DNA of 36,148 nucleotides, from the NCBI GenBank assembly GCA_029879725.1, contig JAOUPR010000035.1:1-36148 (forward strand), read 5' to 3'. Both the position numbers and the translations under genes were made by a program. Below the pieces are notes generated by a model. That model saw nothing but the letters and a program-made list of their open reading frames with translations, was not told where the DNA came from and did no database searches. Position 1 is the stretch's first letter. Each line of letters opens with the position of its first letter. Source of the DNA: Gemmatimonadota bacterium. Its GTDB lineage: Bacteria > Gemmatimonadota > Gemmatimonadetes > Longimicrobiales > Gaopeijiaceae. Of the stretch, positions 23,781-32,149 are shown piece by piece.

Positions 23781-24035
23781 TCTCGTCAGGGGATGTCCCG
23801 GAAGGTCCGGCTTCGGACCCGGTGCCTCCGGTAGGGGATGCATATCGAAGCCTGTTGATACTGGAAGGTGGAGCGGACCGCAATCCCGGTCCACCCCCGC
23901 TTCCCTTGCCCGCCTCCCCGGGTCGCGCCACAATTCGGGACTGGTCGCACTCCGCCACCGTTCCGCCCCTGTCGGGTGCGGAAGCCGCCTCCCGGCACCG
24001 GGGGCCGACCCGCTGCATCGAGAACCATCGCTCCC
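23781..24035. other. Divergent intergenic gap between RNase D and pyruvate kinase
   Basis: A 255-base gap with open frames on both strands but no family-like protein. The plus-strand frame of pyruvate kinase stays open back to 23868, yet that extension is Pro/Arg-rich and has no ribosome site. It presumably holds both promoters; I find no convincing -35/-10 pair. Confidence 0.4.
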
Positions 24036-25454
24036 ATGCTTCGAACCAAGGTCGTCTGCACACTGGGTCCAGCGAGCTCCGCTCCCGCCACCATCCTGGA
24101 GATGGTGCGCGGCGGGATGGACGTGGCCCGCATCAACATGTCCCACGGAGAGCGCGAAGATCACCGCCGGGCCATCGAGGCCGTGCGCTTCGCGGCGGAC
24201 AAGACCGGCCGCCCCGTGGCGATCCTGGTGGACCTTTCCGGTCCCAAGATCCGGGTGGGCGACCTCGAGGAGCCCATCGAGCTGTCGGTGGGTGACTCGG
24301 TGGTGCTGGCGCCCGCGGGAGCAGCCGGGCCCGGAGAGATCCCCACCACGTACGAGCCCCTCTCCCGGGAGATCAAGGCGGGTCAGTCCGTGCTCATGGA
24401 CGACGGACTCCTGGAACTCCGCTGCGTGGGAACCGACGGCGCGCGCACGCGCCTGGAGGTGGTGCGCGGCGGTACGCTGAAGAGCCGCAAGGGAATCAAT
24501 CTCCCCGAGGTCAACGTCCAGGCTCCCTCGCTGACTCCGAAGGATCTGGAAGACCTCGATTTCGCCCTCGAGATGGGTGCGGAGTACGTGGCCCTCTCCT
24601 TCGTGCGCCGCCCCGAAGACGTCGTCGACCTCAAGGAGCGGATCGGTGGGCGGGCCCTCGTGGTGGCCAAGATCGAGAAGGTCCAGGCACTCCAGAACAT
24701 CGAGGAGATCCTGGCCGAGACCGATGCCGTGATGGTCGCGCGGGGAGACCTGGGGGTGGAACTCCCCTTCGAGCGCGTGCCCCTGGCCCAGAAGCGCATC
24801 GTCCAGTTGGCCAACTTCTACGGCCGTCCGGTGATCACGGCGACCCAGATGCTGGAGTCCATGATCGACTACCCCCGCCCGACACGCGCCGAGGCGTCGG
24901 ACGTGGCCAACGCCATCCTGGACGGAACCGATGCCGTGATGCTCTCGGGTGAGACCGCGGTGGGTGACTTCCCGCTCCTCGCCCTGGAGGCCCTGGTCCG
25001 TATCGGGACGGAGGTACAGCGGAGTGGCGCCATGGAGAGGGGGCCGAGGTACGTGACGTCTCCCATCGGGCGGGCCCGGGGAGGTGCCTCGCCCCGTGAG
25101 CACGCCGTGGCGGCGGCGACCGTGGATGCCGTCCGGCAGGTGGGCGCGCCGGCCATCATCGTCATCACGCGTTCGGGTTTTTCCGCTCGCCTGGTTTCGA
25201 GCTACCGCCCGCCCGTGCCCATCTTCGCCGTCACCACCGACCACCTGACCTATCGCCAGATGGCTGCCGTATGGGGTGTCCGCCCGGTGTTGGCGGTGGA
25301 TCTGGAGGTGACCTACGAGAGCCTGACGCGATTGGGGTGCCGCGAGGTCCTCGCCGCGGGACTCGGTGAATCCGGGGCGCCGGTGGTGGTGACCGCCGGG
25401 TACCCGTTCCACACGTCGGGGAGCACCAACACCATGCGGTTGGAGCGGATTTGA
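24036..25454 (+). CDS. pyk: Pyruvate kinase
   Basis: Final glycolytic step: phosphoenolpyruvate plus ADP to pyruvate plus ATP. 472 residues, the normal bacterial length. Motifs in order: TKVVCTLGPAS at the N-terminus, RINMSHG (33-39), the DLSGPKIRVG metal/nucleotide stretch, a B-domain insertion, VAKIEKVQALQNIEEI with the catalytic lysine, MVARGDLGVELP, TATQMLESM and DGTDAVMLSGETAVG, then the C-terminal regulatory domain. ATG 24036 starts the family-like N-terminus, although no good ribosome site is seen before it. An MBL-fold gene follows after 22 bases and pgi overlaps that one, so two glycolytic genes lie in one transcription direction. Confidence 0.96.
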   Translation: MLRTKVVCTLGPASSAPATILEMVRGGMDVARINMSHGEREDHRRAIEAVRFAADKTGRPVAILVDLSGPKIRVGDLEEPIELSVGDSVVLAPAGAAGPGEIPTTYEPLSREIKAGQSVLMDDGLLELRCVGTDGARTRLEVVRGGTLKSRKGINLPEVNVQAPSLTPKDLEDLDFALEMGAEYVALSFVRRPEDVVDLKERIGGRALVVAKIEKVQALQNIEEILAETDAVMVARGDLGVELPFERVPLAQKRIVQLANFYGRPVITATQMLESMIDYPRPTRAEASDVANAILDGTDAVMLSGETAVGDFPLLALEALVRIGTEVQRSGAMERGPRYVTSPIGRARGGASPREHAVAAATVDAVRQVGAPAIIVITRSGFSARLVSSYRPPVPIFAVTTDHLTYRQMAAVWGVRPVLAVDLEVTYESLTRLGCREVLAAGLGESGAPVVVTAGYPFHTSGSTNTMRLERI

Positions 25455-25476
25455 CCCCGAGCGCCCTCCATCCGGC

Positions 25477-26259
25477 ATGAAGCTCACCTTCCTGGGAACG
25501 GGAACGTCCTTCGGCGTTCCCGTGGTGGGGTGCGATTGCTCCGCGTGTACGTCTCCGGATCCACGCGACCGCAGGACGCGGCACGGTGCCGTCCTGGAAC
25601 TCTCCGGTGGCCGCCTTCTGGTGGACACGCCCCCGGAGCTCAGACTGCAACTCCTGGACAACCGGATCGGATCCGTCGACGCGGTCTGGTTCACCCACCT
25701 CCACGCCGACCACGTCCACGGGATCGACGACCTCCGGATCTTCACCGTGCGCGGTGGGCGGGACCTTCCCGCGTGGGTCGCCGAGGAGCACCGTGACCCG
25801 CTCATGCGGTACTTCGAGTACATCTTCGACGACGCCTACGTCCCCCTGGAGGGAAGCTCCAAGCCGCGCGTGCAACTCAACGAATTCCGGGCCTGGAATC
25901 CCCTGGAGATCCTGGGGCACCGGTTCACGCCCCTGAGGGTACCTCACGGCCTCACGAGTGTATACGGGTTCAGGGTCGGAACCCTCGGGTACATCACCGA
26001 CGGAAAGGTGCTCCCCGAAGAGACCCTGGAAGCGTTGGAAGGAGTCGAGGTGCTGGTACTCAACGCCCTCTGGTTCGGCCGTCCCCATCCGTCGCACTTC
26101 AACGTGGAGGAGGCGGTGGAGGCCGCGCGCCGCGTGGGGGCACGGCGAACCTTTCTGACACACCTCACCCATCGGGTCACCCACGAGGAGCTGCTGCGGC
26201 GGCTTCCTTCCGGCGTGGAGCCCGCGCACGATGGACTCACGGTGGAGTTCGATGCCTGA
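25477..26259 (+). CDS. MBL-fold metallo-hydrolase, PhnP-like
   Basis: A 260-residue metallo-beta-lactamase-fold hydrolase. The metal motif H74-x-H76-x-D78-H79 is intact (THLHADHVHG). Downstream ligands probably include the His in PHGLTS, the Asp of YITDG and a His near the C-terminus. At the N-terminus, after GTGTSFGVPVVG, cysteines C19-x-C21-x2-C24 follow, as in PhnP, where such cysteines hold an extra structural zinc. PhnP opens cyclic ribose phosphates in phosphonate breakdown. No other phn genes are visible, so the role is more likely a housekeeping cyclic-phosphate phosphodiesterase (inference). It overlaps the start of pgi by 8 bases. Confidence 0.83.
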   Translation: MKLTFLGTGTSFGVPVVGCDCSACTSPDPRDRRTRHGAVLELSGGRLLVDTPPELRLQLLDNRIGSVDAVWFTHLHADHVHGIDDLRIFTVRGGRDLPAWVAEEHRDPLMRYFEYIFDDAYVPLEGSSKPRVQLNEFRAWNPLEILGHRFTPLRVPHGLTSVYGFRVGTLGYITDGKVLPEETLEALEGVEVLVLNALWFGRPHPSHFNVEEAVEAARRVGARRTFLTHLTHRVTHEELLRRLPSGVEPAHDGLTVEFDA

Positions 26260-27664
26260 CCAGGAGCAGTCCTCCCTTCCCCCACTCCGCGTGGACTACG
26301 CCAACCTGATGCGGCCGCACGTGGAGGGCGGAGTCGACGCGGAGCGGCTGGCCGGGGAGCTCGCGGCACGGTTCCGTCGAGCCCACGAGGACGTGGAGCG
26401 CCGCCGCTCCGACGGCGACATGGGGTTCTTCGACCTCCCTCGGGCCCACGAATCGTTACGGGCCGTCAAGGAGGTGGCGGAAGGGTTCGGCCAGTGGTTC
26501 GAAGACGTGGTGGTGCTGGGGATCGGGGGGTCGGGTTTGGGCGCCATGGCGCTTCGCGAGGCACTCCTCGGGCCGGGGTGGAACGAGCGTTCCGCCGACG
26601 AGCGCGAGCACTACCCTCGCCTGCATGTCGTGGACAATCCGGATCCCTTCACGCTCCAGCGTCTTCTGGAGCGGATCTCGCCCGCCAAGACGCTCTTCAA
26701 CGTGGTGAGCAAGTCGGGCTCCACGGCGGAGACCATGGCGCAGTACCTGGTGGTGAGGGAGCGGGTCGAGGCGGACGTGGGGCCCGATCGGGTGAAGGGG
26801 CACTTCCTCTTCACCACCGACGCGGAGAAGGGGGTTCTGAGGAGGATCGCCGAGGCCGAGCAGATTCCGACGCTGGCGGTGCCGGGGAACGTGGGTGGGC
26901 GCTTCTCGGTTCTTTCTTCGGTGGGACTCCTTCCGGCCGCCATCTGCGGGATGGACGTGGACGCGCTCCTCCTCGGGGCGGCGGAGATGGAAGCTCGCTG
27001 CCGGAGCGCGGTGCTGGAGGAGAACCCCGCGGGGTTGCTGGCCACGCTCCTCCACGCGGCCCACACGGAGCAAGGCCGCGCCATCCACGTGTTCATGCCG
27101 TACGCGGACAGACTGCGCGCCACGGCGCTCTGGTTCCAGCAGCTGTGGGCCGAGTCGTTGGGCAAGGCCCGGAACCTGGCCGGAGAGACGTGCCATACGG
27201 GCCCCACCCCCCTGGCCGCGTCGGGCGCGACCGATCAGCATTCGCTCCTCCAGCTGCTCATGGAGGGGCCCCACGACAAGGTCGTGCTGTTCGCCGCCGT
27301 GGAGGACCACGGCGTGTCCGTGGCGGTTCCGCGGCTGCACGCGGATCTTCCCGCGTTGGCGTACCTCGGGGGGCACACCCTGGAGGAGCTTCTCGACGTG
27401 GAGCGGCGGGCGACGGCCGAGGCGCTGCGGAGGGAGGGGAGACCCAACGCGACGTTGCGCCTCCCCAAGGTGGACGCGGCCTCCCTGGGGCAGCTATTCA
27501 TGCTTCTGGAAATCGCCACGGTCCATGCCGGAGCGTTGTACGGGGTGGACCCGTTGGACCAGCCCGGGGTGGAATTGGGTAAGATACTCACGTACGGGCT
27601 CATGGGTCGGGAGGGGCACGAGGTGCCGGTTCTCGACGCTGGGGATCCTGCCCGGTTGGCTTGA
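26252..27664 (+). CDS. pgi: Glucose-6-phosphate isomerase
   Basis: Interconverts glucose-6-phosphate and fructose-6-phosphate. 470 residues, the shorter bacterial form. Two SIS domains are recognisable: VVLGIGGSGLGAMALREAL near residues 88-106 and NVVSKSGSTAET near 148-159, both phosphate-binding loops. Further marks are GNVGGRFSVLSSVGLLP and, at the C-terminus, GVELGKILTYGL with the conserved lysine. ATG 26252 has GGTGGAG five bases upstream and overlaps the MBL gene's stop; an earlier in-frame ATG (26231) lies inside that gene and is less likely. Co-location with pyk points to a glycolytic block. Confidence 0.94.
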   Translation: MPDQEQSSLPPLRVDYANLMRPHVEGGVDAERLAGELAARFRRAHEDVERRRSDGDMGFFDLPRAHESLRAVKEVAEGFGQWFEDVVVLGIGGSGLGAMALREALLGPGWNERSADEREHYPRLHVVDNPDPFTLQRLLERISPAKTLFNVVSKSGSTAETMAQYLVVRERVEADVGPDRVKGHFLFTTDAEKGVLRRIAEAEQIPTLAVPGNVGGRFSVLSSVGLLPAAICGMDVDALLLGAAEMEARCRSAVLEENPAGLLATLLHAAHTEQGRAIHVFMPYADRLRATALWFQQLWAESLGKARNLAGETCHTGPTPLAASGATDQHSLLQLLMEGPHDKVVLFAAVEDHGVSVAVPRLHADLPALAYLGGHTLEELLDVERRATAEALRREGRPNATLRLPKVDAASLGQLFMLLEIATVHAGALYGVDPLDQPGVELGKILTYGLMGREGHEVPVLDAGDPARLA

Positions 27665-27679
27665 ACTCGGGAGGTAGGT

Positions 27680-28108
27680 ATGCGTGATCGAGACGAAGGT
27701 CCCTACATCGTCATCGACCGTGGAGGCGGCGGAGGGGTGGGATCCTTCCTTATGGGTGCACTCCTCGGTGCGGGGGTGGCGCTCCTCTTCGCGCCTCGGT
27801 CGGGTGAAGAGACCCAGGAGGACCTGAAGAAGCGCGCGCGCCACTTCCGCGAACTCGCGGAAGACCGGATGCGCGAAGCCCAGCGGCAGCTCGAGGATCG
27901 GATGGATGGTGCCCGCGAGGGCGTCCAGGCCCGCTTCGACGACGTGCGCAGTGCCGTGGAGGCCGGACGGCAGGCGGCCCACGAGGCCCGCGAAGAGTTG
28001 GAGCGGAAGATGGAGATGTCCAAGGCCGCCTATCGGGCCGGGGTCGACGCGGCGCGGCAGTCGGTGGCGACGGACTCCGCGTCCGAAGACGAAGACGACG
28101 AGGACTGA
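27680..28108 (+). CDS. YtxH-domain membrane protein
   Basis: A 142-residue protein with one N-terminal membrane segment (Gly-rich, about 19-39, GSFLMGALLGAGVALLFAP) followed by the hallmark RSGEETQEDLKKRA and a long charged, amphipathic helix region, ending in a strongly acidic tail (SEDEDDED). This is the YtxH pattern, seen in small stress-associated membrane proteins of uncertain function. The ATG at 27680 has GGGAGGTAGGT just upstream, a good ribosome site. It lies 15 bases after pgi and 15 before a YihY-type gene, so the three are probably co-transcribed. Confidence 0.8.
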   Translation: MRDRDEGPYIVIDRGGGGGVGSFLMGALLGAGVALLFAPRSGEETQEDLKKRARHFRELAEDRMREAQRQLEDRMDGAREGVQARFDDVRSAVEAGRQAAHEAREELERKMEMSKAAYRAGVDAARQSVATDSASEDEDDED

Positions 28109-28123
28109 GGACTCCGCGCGCCA

Positions 28124-29050
28124 GTGCAGAGCCCCGATCCGGAAACTCCCCACCATGACCGGATGGGGTACCGCGTCCAGGAGTTTCTTCGTCGGTTGTG
28201 GGACAAGACCGTGGAGGACGACGTGTTCTTCATGGCCGGAGCCATCGCCTTCAATCTCCTGGTTGCCGTGGTGCCCCTGGTCATCCTCGCCATCGGTGTG
28301 GCGGGATACGTCCTGAGCGCCCGGGTGGGAGATCCCACCGAAGCGGTTCTCTCCCTCGTGGCCCAGATCCTCCCCGAACCCGCGGAAGCCATGGACCTCA
28401 CGATCCTGGTTCGCGGCCCCGTGGAGACCATCGTGGAGTTGCGGTCGGACTTCACCCTCGTCGGCGCCGCCTTCTTCATCTGGCTGGCCACCCGGCTGGT
28501 GGGGTCCCTGCGGATCGCTCTGCGTGACATCTTCGACGTCGGGCAGGCGCGGAGCGTGTTGGCCGGTAAGCTCTTCGATATCCAGGCCGTGATGGTGGGA
28601 ACGATCCTCCTGGTGCTGAACATCGGCATCACGGTGGTGCTCGAGGCGGTCATGGACTATGGGGTGGGAATTCTGGGGCTGGAGGCGGGGACCATCGGCC
28701 GGGCGTCGAGGATGGTGGGGTACACGGTCGCGTTCCTCTCGATCTGGGTCCTCTTCCTCGGAGTCTATCGGTTCCTTCCCGCCCGGCGGATCCCGTGGCG
28801 TACCGTGACGGTGGCCGCCACCTTTTCGGCCGTGTTCCACGAGGTGCTCAAGCTCGGGTTCTCGTGGTACACCACGGACGTGGCGGACTACGGGTCCACC
28901 TTCGGAAATCTCTCCGCGGTTGTGGCCCTCATCTTCTGGATCTATTACGGTGCGGTAGTGTTTATCCTGGGCGGTGAAATCGCGCAGGTATACACCATGA
29001 GGAAGGCGGGCAGGGTGGGAGTTCGCATGGGCATCGAAGGGAGGAGTTGA
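28124..29050 (+). CDS. YihY/BrkB-family membrane protein
   Basis: A 308-residue membrane protein with about six hydrophobic segments. The first carries the family mark AGAIAFNLLVAVVPL (38-52). Later marks are FLPARRIPWRTVTVAATFSA and the last segment, SAVVALIFWIYYGAVVFILGGEIAQ, ending in the typical G-x-E near residue 288. Members were once called ribonuclease BN, but that activity belongs to another protein; the true function (possibly transport or envelope integrity) is unknown. The start is GTG 28124; ATG 28163 is a possible alternative that loses only 13 polar residues. It follows the YtxH gene and precedes smpB by three bases. Confidence 0.85.
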   Translation: MQSPDPETPHHDRMGYRVQEFLRRLWDKTVEDDVFFMAGAIAFNLLVAVVPLVILAIGVAGYVLSARVGDPTEAVLSLVAQILPEPAEAMDLTILVRGPVETIVELRSDFTLVGAAFFIWLATRLVGSLRIALRDIFDVGQARSVLAGKLFDIQAVMVGTILLVLNIGITVVLEAVMDYGVGILGLEAGTIGRASRMVGYTVAFLSIWVLFLGVYRFLPARRIPWRTVTVAATFSAVFHEVLKLGFSWYTTDVADYGSTFGNLSAVVALIFWIYYGAVVFILGGEIAQVYTMRKAGRVGVRMGIEGRS

Positions 29051-29053
29051 GGC

Positions 29054-29515
29054 GTGGCTGAGGATGCCGGTCGGAAGGTGGCCGCGCGGAACCGGAAGGC
29101 CCGGCACGAGTTCGAGATCCTCGAGACCGTCGAGGCCGGGATGGTGCTCCGGGGTCCCGAGGTGAAGTCCATTCGAGACGGGAAGGTCGCGTTCCAGGAC
29201 TCGTTCGCGCGGATCGAAGGGGGCGAGGTGTGGCTCCACAGCCTCCACATCAGTCCGTACGAGCAGGCCAACCGATACAATGTGGATCCCGTGCGCCCGA
29301 GAAAGCTCCTTCTCAACCAGCACGAGATCCGCAAGCTGGTGGGGAAGGTGGAGGAGAAGGGGCTCACCCTGGTTCCCCTGGAGATCTACTTCGTCCGCGG
29401 GCGGGCGAAGGTGCTCGTGGCTCTGGCCCGGGGAAAGAAACTCCATGACAAGCGAGAGACGTTGAAGAAGAAGACCCAGGAGCGTGAAGCGCGCCGGGCG
29501 GTGGAGGCTGGATGA
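29054..29515 (+). CDS. smpB: SsrA-binding protein SmpB
   Basis: Binds tmRNA and guides it to stalled ribosomes for trans-translation. 153 residues, normal length. Family marks: NRKARHEFEILE (13-24), GMVLRGPEVKSIRDGKVAF (29-47), HISPYEQANRYNVDPVRPRKLLL, and the basic C-terminal tail KKLHDKRETLKKKTQERE, which becomes helical in the ribosome channel. The start is GTG 29054, three bases after the YihY stop, with GAGGAGTTGAGG upstream. Its stop overlaps the next ATG (ATGA). The tmRNA gene itself is not in the window. Confidence 0.95.
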   Translation: MAEDAGRKVAARNRKARHEFEILETVEAGMVLRGPEVKSIRDGKVAFQDSFARIEGGEVWLHSLHISPYEQANRYNVDPVRPRKLLLNQHEIRKLVGKVEEKGLTLVPLEIYFVRGRAKVLVALARGKKLHDKRETLKKKTQEREARRAVEAG

Positions 29516-30783
29516 AGGTGATGCTGTCGTGCGGTCTGATCTTCGGGTGCGCCGTGGCGTCGGCCCACGGGCAGGCGCGGCCGGAGTTCCATCTGGTTTC
29601 GGTCAACGGTCCGGACACGTCGGTGGTGCTCGACCTGGCCCGGGGGTTCGGGGCCGTTCCCATCGCCATCGCGGAGATGGCCGGGTGGAGCGTGTCCGAC
29701 GACGGTAGGGTCCTCCACTCCATCGTGGACGGCCGGACCGTGCGTCTCGATCCCGGGTCGCCCTTCTTCACCTGGGACGGCCGGGTGCTGCAGTTCACCG
29801 ACTCCCCCTTCCGGAGGGGCGGTGGGGTGTGGATCCCGGTGCAGTTCTTCACCGAGTTCCTCCCCGAGTCGCTCCCCGAGTGGTACCAGTACAGCCCCCG
29901 GGAGGCCATTCTCACGGTGTCCGAGAAGGTGGCACCGGGCGCGCAGCGGGAGGTTCCCGCCGGCGGGAGCGACGGGCCTTCCGCGGGGAGTGAGCGGCCC
30001 GATGGGGCGGCGGCGCCGCGCACGTCGGCCGCGCGCACGCCGGCTCCCGCCGCTCCTCCGGTGCGGGTGGTGGTGGTCGACGCGGGGCACGGGGGAGCCG
30101 ACCCCGGCACCATCAGCAGGAGCGGGGTCCGTGAGAAGCAGGTGGCCCTGGGGGTGGCCCTTTCCCTCGCCGCCGCGTTGCGCGAGAACCCCCTGTACGA
30201 AGTGAGGATGATCCGCGACGACGACACCTTCGTGGAACTCTGGGATCGCGGCGAGTTGGCCACGGAGTGGGCGGGTGACCGGCACGGGATCCTCGTGTCC
30301 ATCCACGCCAATTCCTTTCCCCCCCGGCAGGCCGCCAGGGGATTCGAGACCTACGTCAACGCGGAAGCCCGGACGGAGCACGAGCGCCGCGTCGCCGCCA
30401 TCGAGAACGCGCCCCTCACCGTGTCCGGCTACGGGATGGATCCCAACGAGGACCCGGACCTGGGGTCCATCCTCCGCGACCTGCGTACGCTGGACGACCA
30501 GCACTGGTCGGTGCTCCTGGCGGAGTTCATCCAGGAGGAGGTGGCGCGGGTGCATCCCGGTCCCGACCGGGGGGTCAAGCAGACGCCGCTCGCCGTGCTG
30601 ACCAACGCGCTGATGCCGTCGGTGCTCGTGGAGATCGGGTACCTCTCCAACGCCGACGAGGCCGTGGTGCTGGGCCGTCCCGCATTCCAGAAGGATGCCG
30701 GCATCGCCATTGCTCGGGCCGTGGATCGCTTCTTCCAGCGGTATCCGCCCGGAGCCACCGACGAGGTGGGGCCGGCGCGGTGA
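29512..30783 (+). CDS. N-acetylmuramoyl-L-alanine amidase (Amidase_3) with N-terminal domain
   Basis: A 423-residue exported peptidoglycan amidase that cuts between N-acetylmuramic acid and L-Ala. The signal peptide spans residues 1 to about 20 (LSCGLIFGCAVASAHG). An N-terminal beta-rich domain (about 25-137) resembles copper-amine-oxidase-N-type substrate-binding modules. A Pro/Ala/Gly-rich linker (about 140-182) precedes the catalytic domain. Zinc and catalytic residues: His193 (DAGHGGADPG), Glu208 (VREKQVAL), His265 (SIHANS), Glu374 (VLVEIGYLSN). The long insertion before the last motif is common in this family. The ATG overlaps the smpB stop (ATGA), and its own stop overlaps the GTG start of the next gene, so it sits in a tightly coupled chain. 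Confidence 0.9.
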   Translation: MKVMLSCGLIFGCAVASAHGQARPEFHLVSVNGPDTSVVLDLARGFGAVPIAIAEMAGWSVSDDGRVLHSIVDGRTVRLDPGSPFFTWDGRVLQFTDSPFRRGGGVWIPVQFFTEFLPESLPEWYQYSPREAILTVSEKVAPGAQREVPAGGSDGPSAGSERPDGAAAPRTSAARTPAPAAPPVRVVVVDAGHGGADPGTISRSGVREKQVALGVALSLAAALRENPLYEVRMIRDDDTFVELWDRGELATEWAGDRHGILVSIHANSFPPRQAARGFETYVNAEARTEHERRVAAIENAPLTVSGYGMDPNEDPDLGSILRDLRTLDDQHWSVLLAEFIQEEVARVHPGPDRGVKQTPLAVLTNALMPSVLVEIGYLSNADEAVVLGRPAFQKDAGIAIARAVDRFFQRYPPGATDEVGPAR

Positions 30784-32138
30784 GAGGTGTCGGCGCAGCA
30801 CTGTTCGCCGCGCTGACCCTCTCCTCGGCGTGCACGTACTACAACTCCATCTACAATGCCCAGCGCCGGTACCTGGACGCCGAGGGATACCGGATCGCCG
30901 GGGCGGATTCCCTGGCGGCGGCCGCCTACCGGGACGTGCTCCTGCGGGCGGCGGATGGGTACCGACGGGAGCCGTCGGGTCCGTGGGCGCCGGAGGCGCT
31001 TTCCCTCATGGGCCGATCCCACCTTCGCCTGGGGGACCTGCGGGCGGCGCGCGCGGCTCTCGAGCAGGTGGTTCCCGACACCGGGCGGATCGCGAGCGAG
31101 GCCCGCGTCTATCTCGGCGCCGTGCTGGTGAGGTCGGGTGACGCGACCACGGGGCTGGCGCTCCTCGACCGCGCCCTGGGGGAGGACACGGGAGGGCCGA
31201 GCCGCGCGGAGGGACATCTCTGGCGCGCGCGGGTTCTCCTGGACCGGGGCGATCTGGGGGACGGGTGGCGGGACCTGGACCGAGCCGCGTCCCACCCCTC
31301 CGTGGCGGTGGACGCGGGGCTGGAGGCGTTGCGATGGGCCGTCGAGTACGACGATTCGGCTCGAGTGCGAGGTGCCGTAGAGCAGCTCCGGTCGGAGCCG
31401 GCCGCCGCGGAGCGCCTCGACTCCATCCTCGTGCTCATGGGCGGGTGGGAAGCCCGTCACGGCCCGGCGAGTGGCGCGGACGTGCTCGGTGGGGAGGCGC
31501 CCGATTGGCCCCGGCGGGCCGTGGCGAGGATGAGGCTGGCCCGGGCCGTGATGCTGCGCGAGGCGGGGGACACGGCCACGGCCCGAGTCGAGGTGACGGG
31601 GATCGCGCGGGGCGTCGGCGAGTCGGCGGCGGAATCGAGAGTCCTCCTGTCCCGGTGGCATCTGGGACGGGCCGGCGAGCTTCTGGACATCCAGATGGTC
31701 CGCGCCATCCTCATCCCCGCGTCCGGGGATCCGGAGGTGGACTCACTCCTGACTGCTCTCTCCATGGTGGACGCCCTCGCCGGGATGGGGATCGAGGAGC
31801 CGCTCGCCTGGTTCGCCGCCGGAGAGCTGGCCCGGGACCGCCTCGAGGCTCCCGAGCTGGCCCGGGGGCTCTTCCTCGCGTACGCCGACGGAGGTGGAGA
31901 AGACCCGTGGACCCCCAAGGCACTTCTCGCCGCCCTCGACGTCGCCCGCACCCCCGGAGATCGGGCATGGATCCGGGGACGTCTGGAGGGAAGGGCCGAG
32001 AGCCCTTACGTTCTGGCCGCGCGTGGTTTGCCGGCGCCCGGGCTCCAGGAGATGGAAGAGGAGTTGGGCCGCCGGCTCTCCGGCATCCTGGTCACGGTGG
32101 AACGTCTGGTGCTCGCGCCACCACCGGACGTCGATTGA
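30780..32138 (+). CDS. Putative lipoprotein with TPR-like repeats
   Basis: A 452-residue protein, GTG start overlapping the amidase stop (GTGA). The short N-terminus is a lipoprotein-like signal: hydrophobic core AALFAALTLSSA, then Cys18 (CTYYNSIYNAQRRY). The lipobox is imperfect, since a serine stands where Leu is usual. The remainder is Ala/Arg/Leu-rich helix pairs with TPR-like spacing, for example A-L-S-L-M-G-R-S-H-L and A-R-V-Y-L-G-A-V-L. It resembles outer-membrane-associated repeat lipoproteins in general layout, but I do not recognise a named family. Coupling with a peptidoglycan amidase suggests it recruits or regulates that enzyme at the envelope (inference). Confidence 0.75.
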   Translation: MRGVGAALFAALTLSSACTYYNSIYNAQRRYLDAEGYRIAGADSLAAAAYRDVLLRAADGYRREPSGPWAPEALSLMGRSHLRLGDLRAARAALEQVVPDTGRIASEARVYLGAVLVRSGDATTGLALLDRALGEDTGGPSRAEGHLWRARVLLDRGDLGDGWRDLDRAASHPSVAVDAGLEALRWAVEYDDSARVRGAVEQLRSEPAAAERLDSILVLMGGWEARHGPASGADVLGGEAPDWPRRAVARMRLARAVMLREAGDTATARVEVTGIARGVGESAAESRVLLSRWHLGRAGELLDIQMVRAILIPASGDPEVDSLLTALSMVDALAGMGIEEPLAWFAAGELARDRLEAPELARGLFLAYADGGGEDPWTPKALLAALDVARTPGDRAWIRGRLEGRAESPYVLAARGLPAPGLQEMEEELGRRLSGILVTVERLVLAPPPDVD

Positions 32139-32149
32139 CAACGGAACCG

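Noticed and set aside
23781..25823. Minus-strand open frame continuing upstream of RNase D through the antisense of pyruvate kinase
   Set aside because: It only mirrors the pyk gene, which has all family motifs; RNase D homology begins at 23780.
28124..29050. Calling the YihY-type gene ribonuclease BN
   Set aside because: That assignment was historical and the protein is an integral membrane protein without nuclease motifs.
32135..32137. TTG start for pyrD overlapping the previous stop
   Set aside because: Family homology starts at MKLEISLFG (32150); the five extra residues add nothing, although coupling by this TTG is possible.
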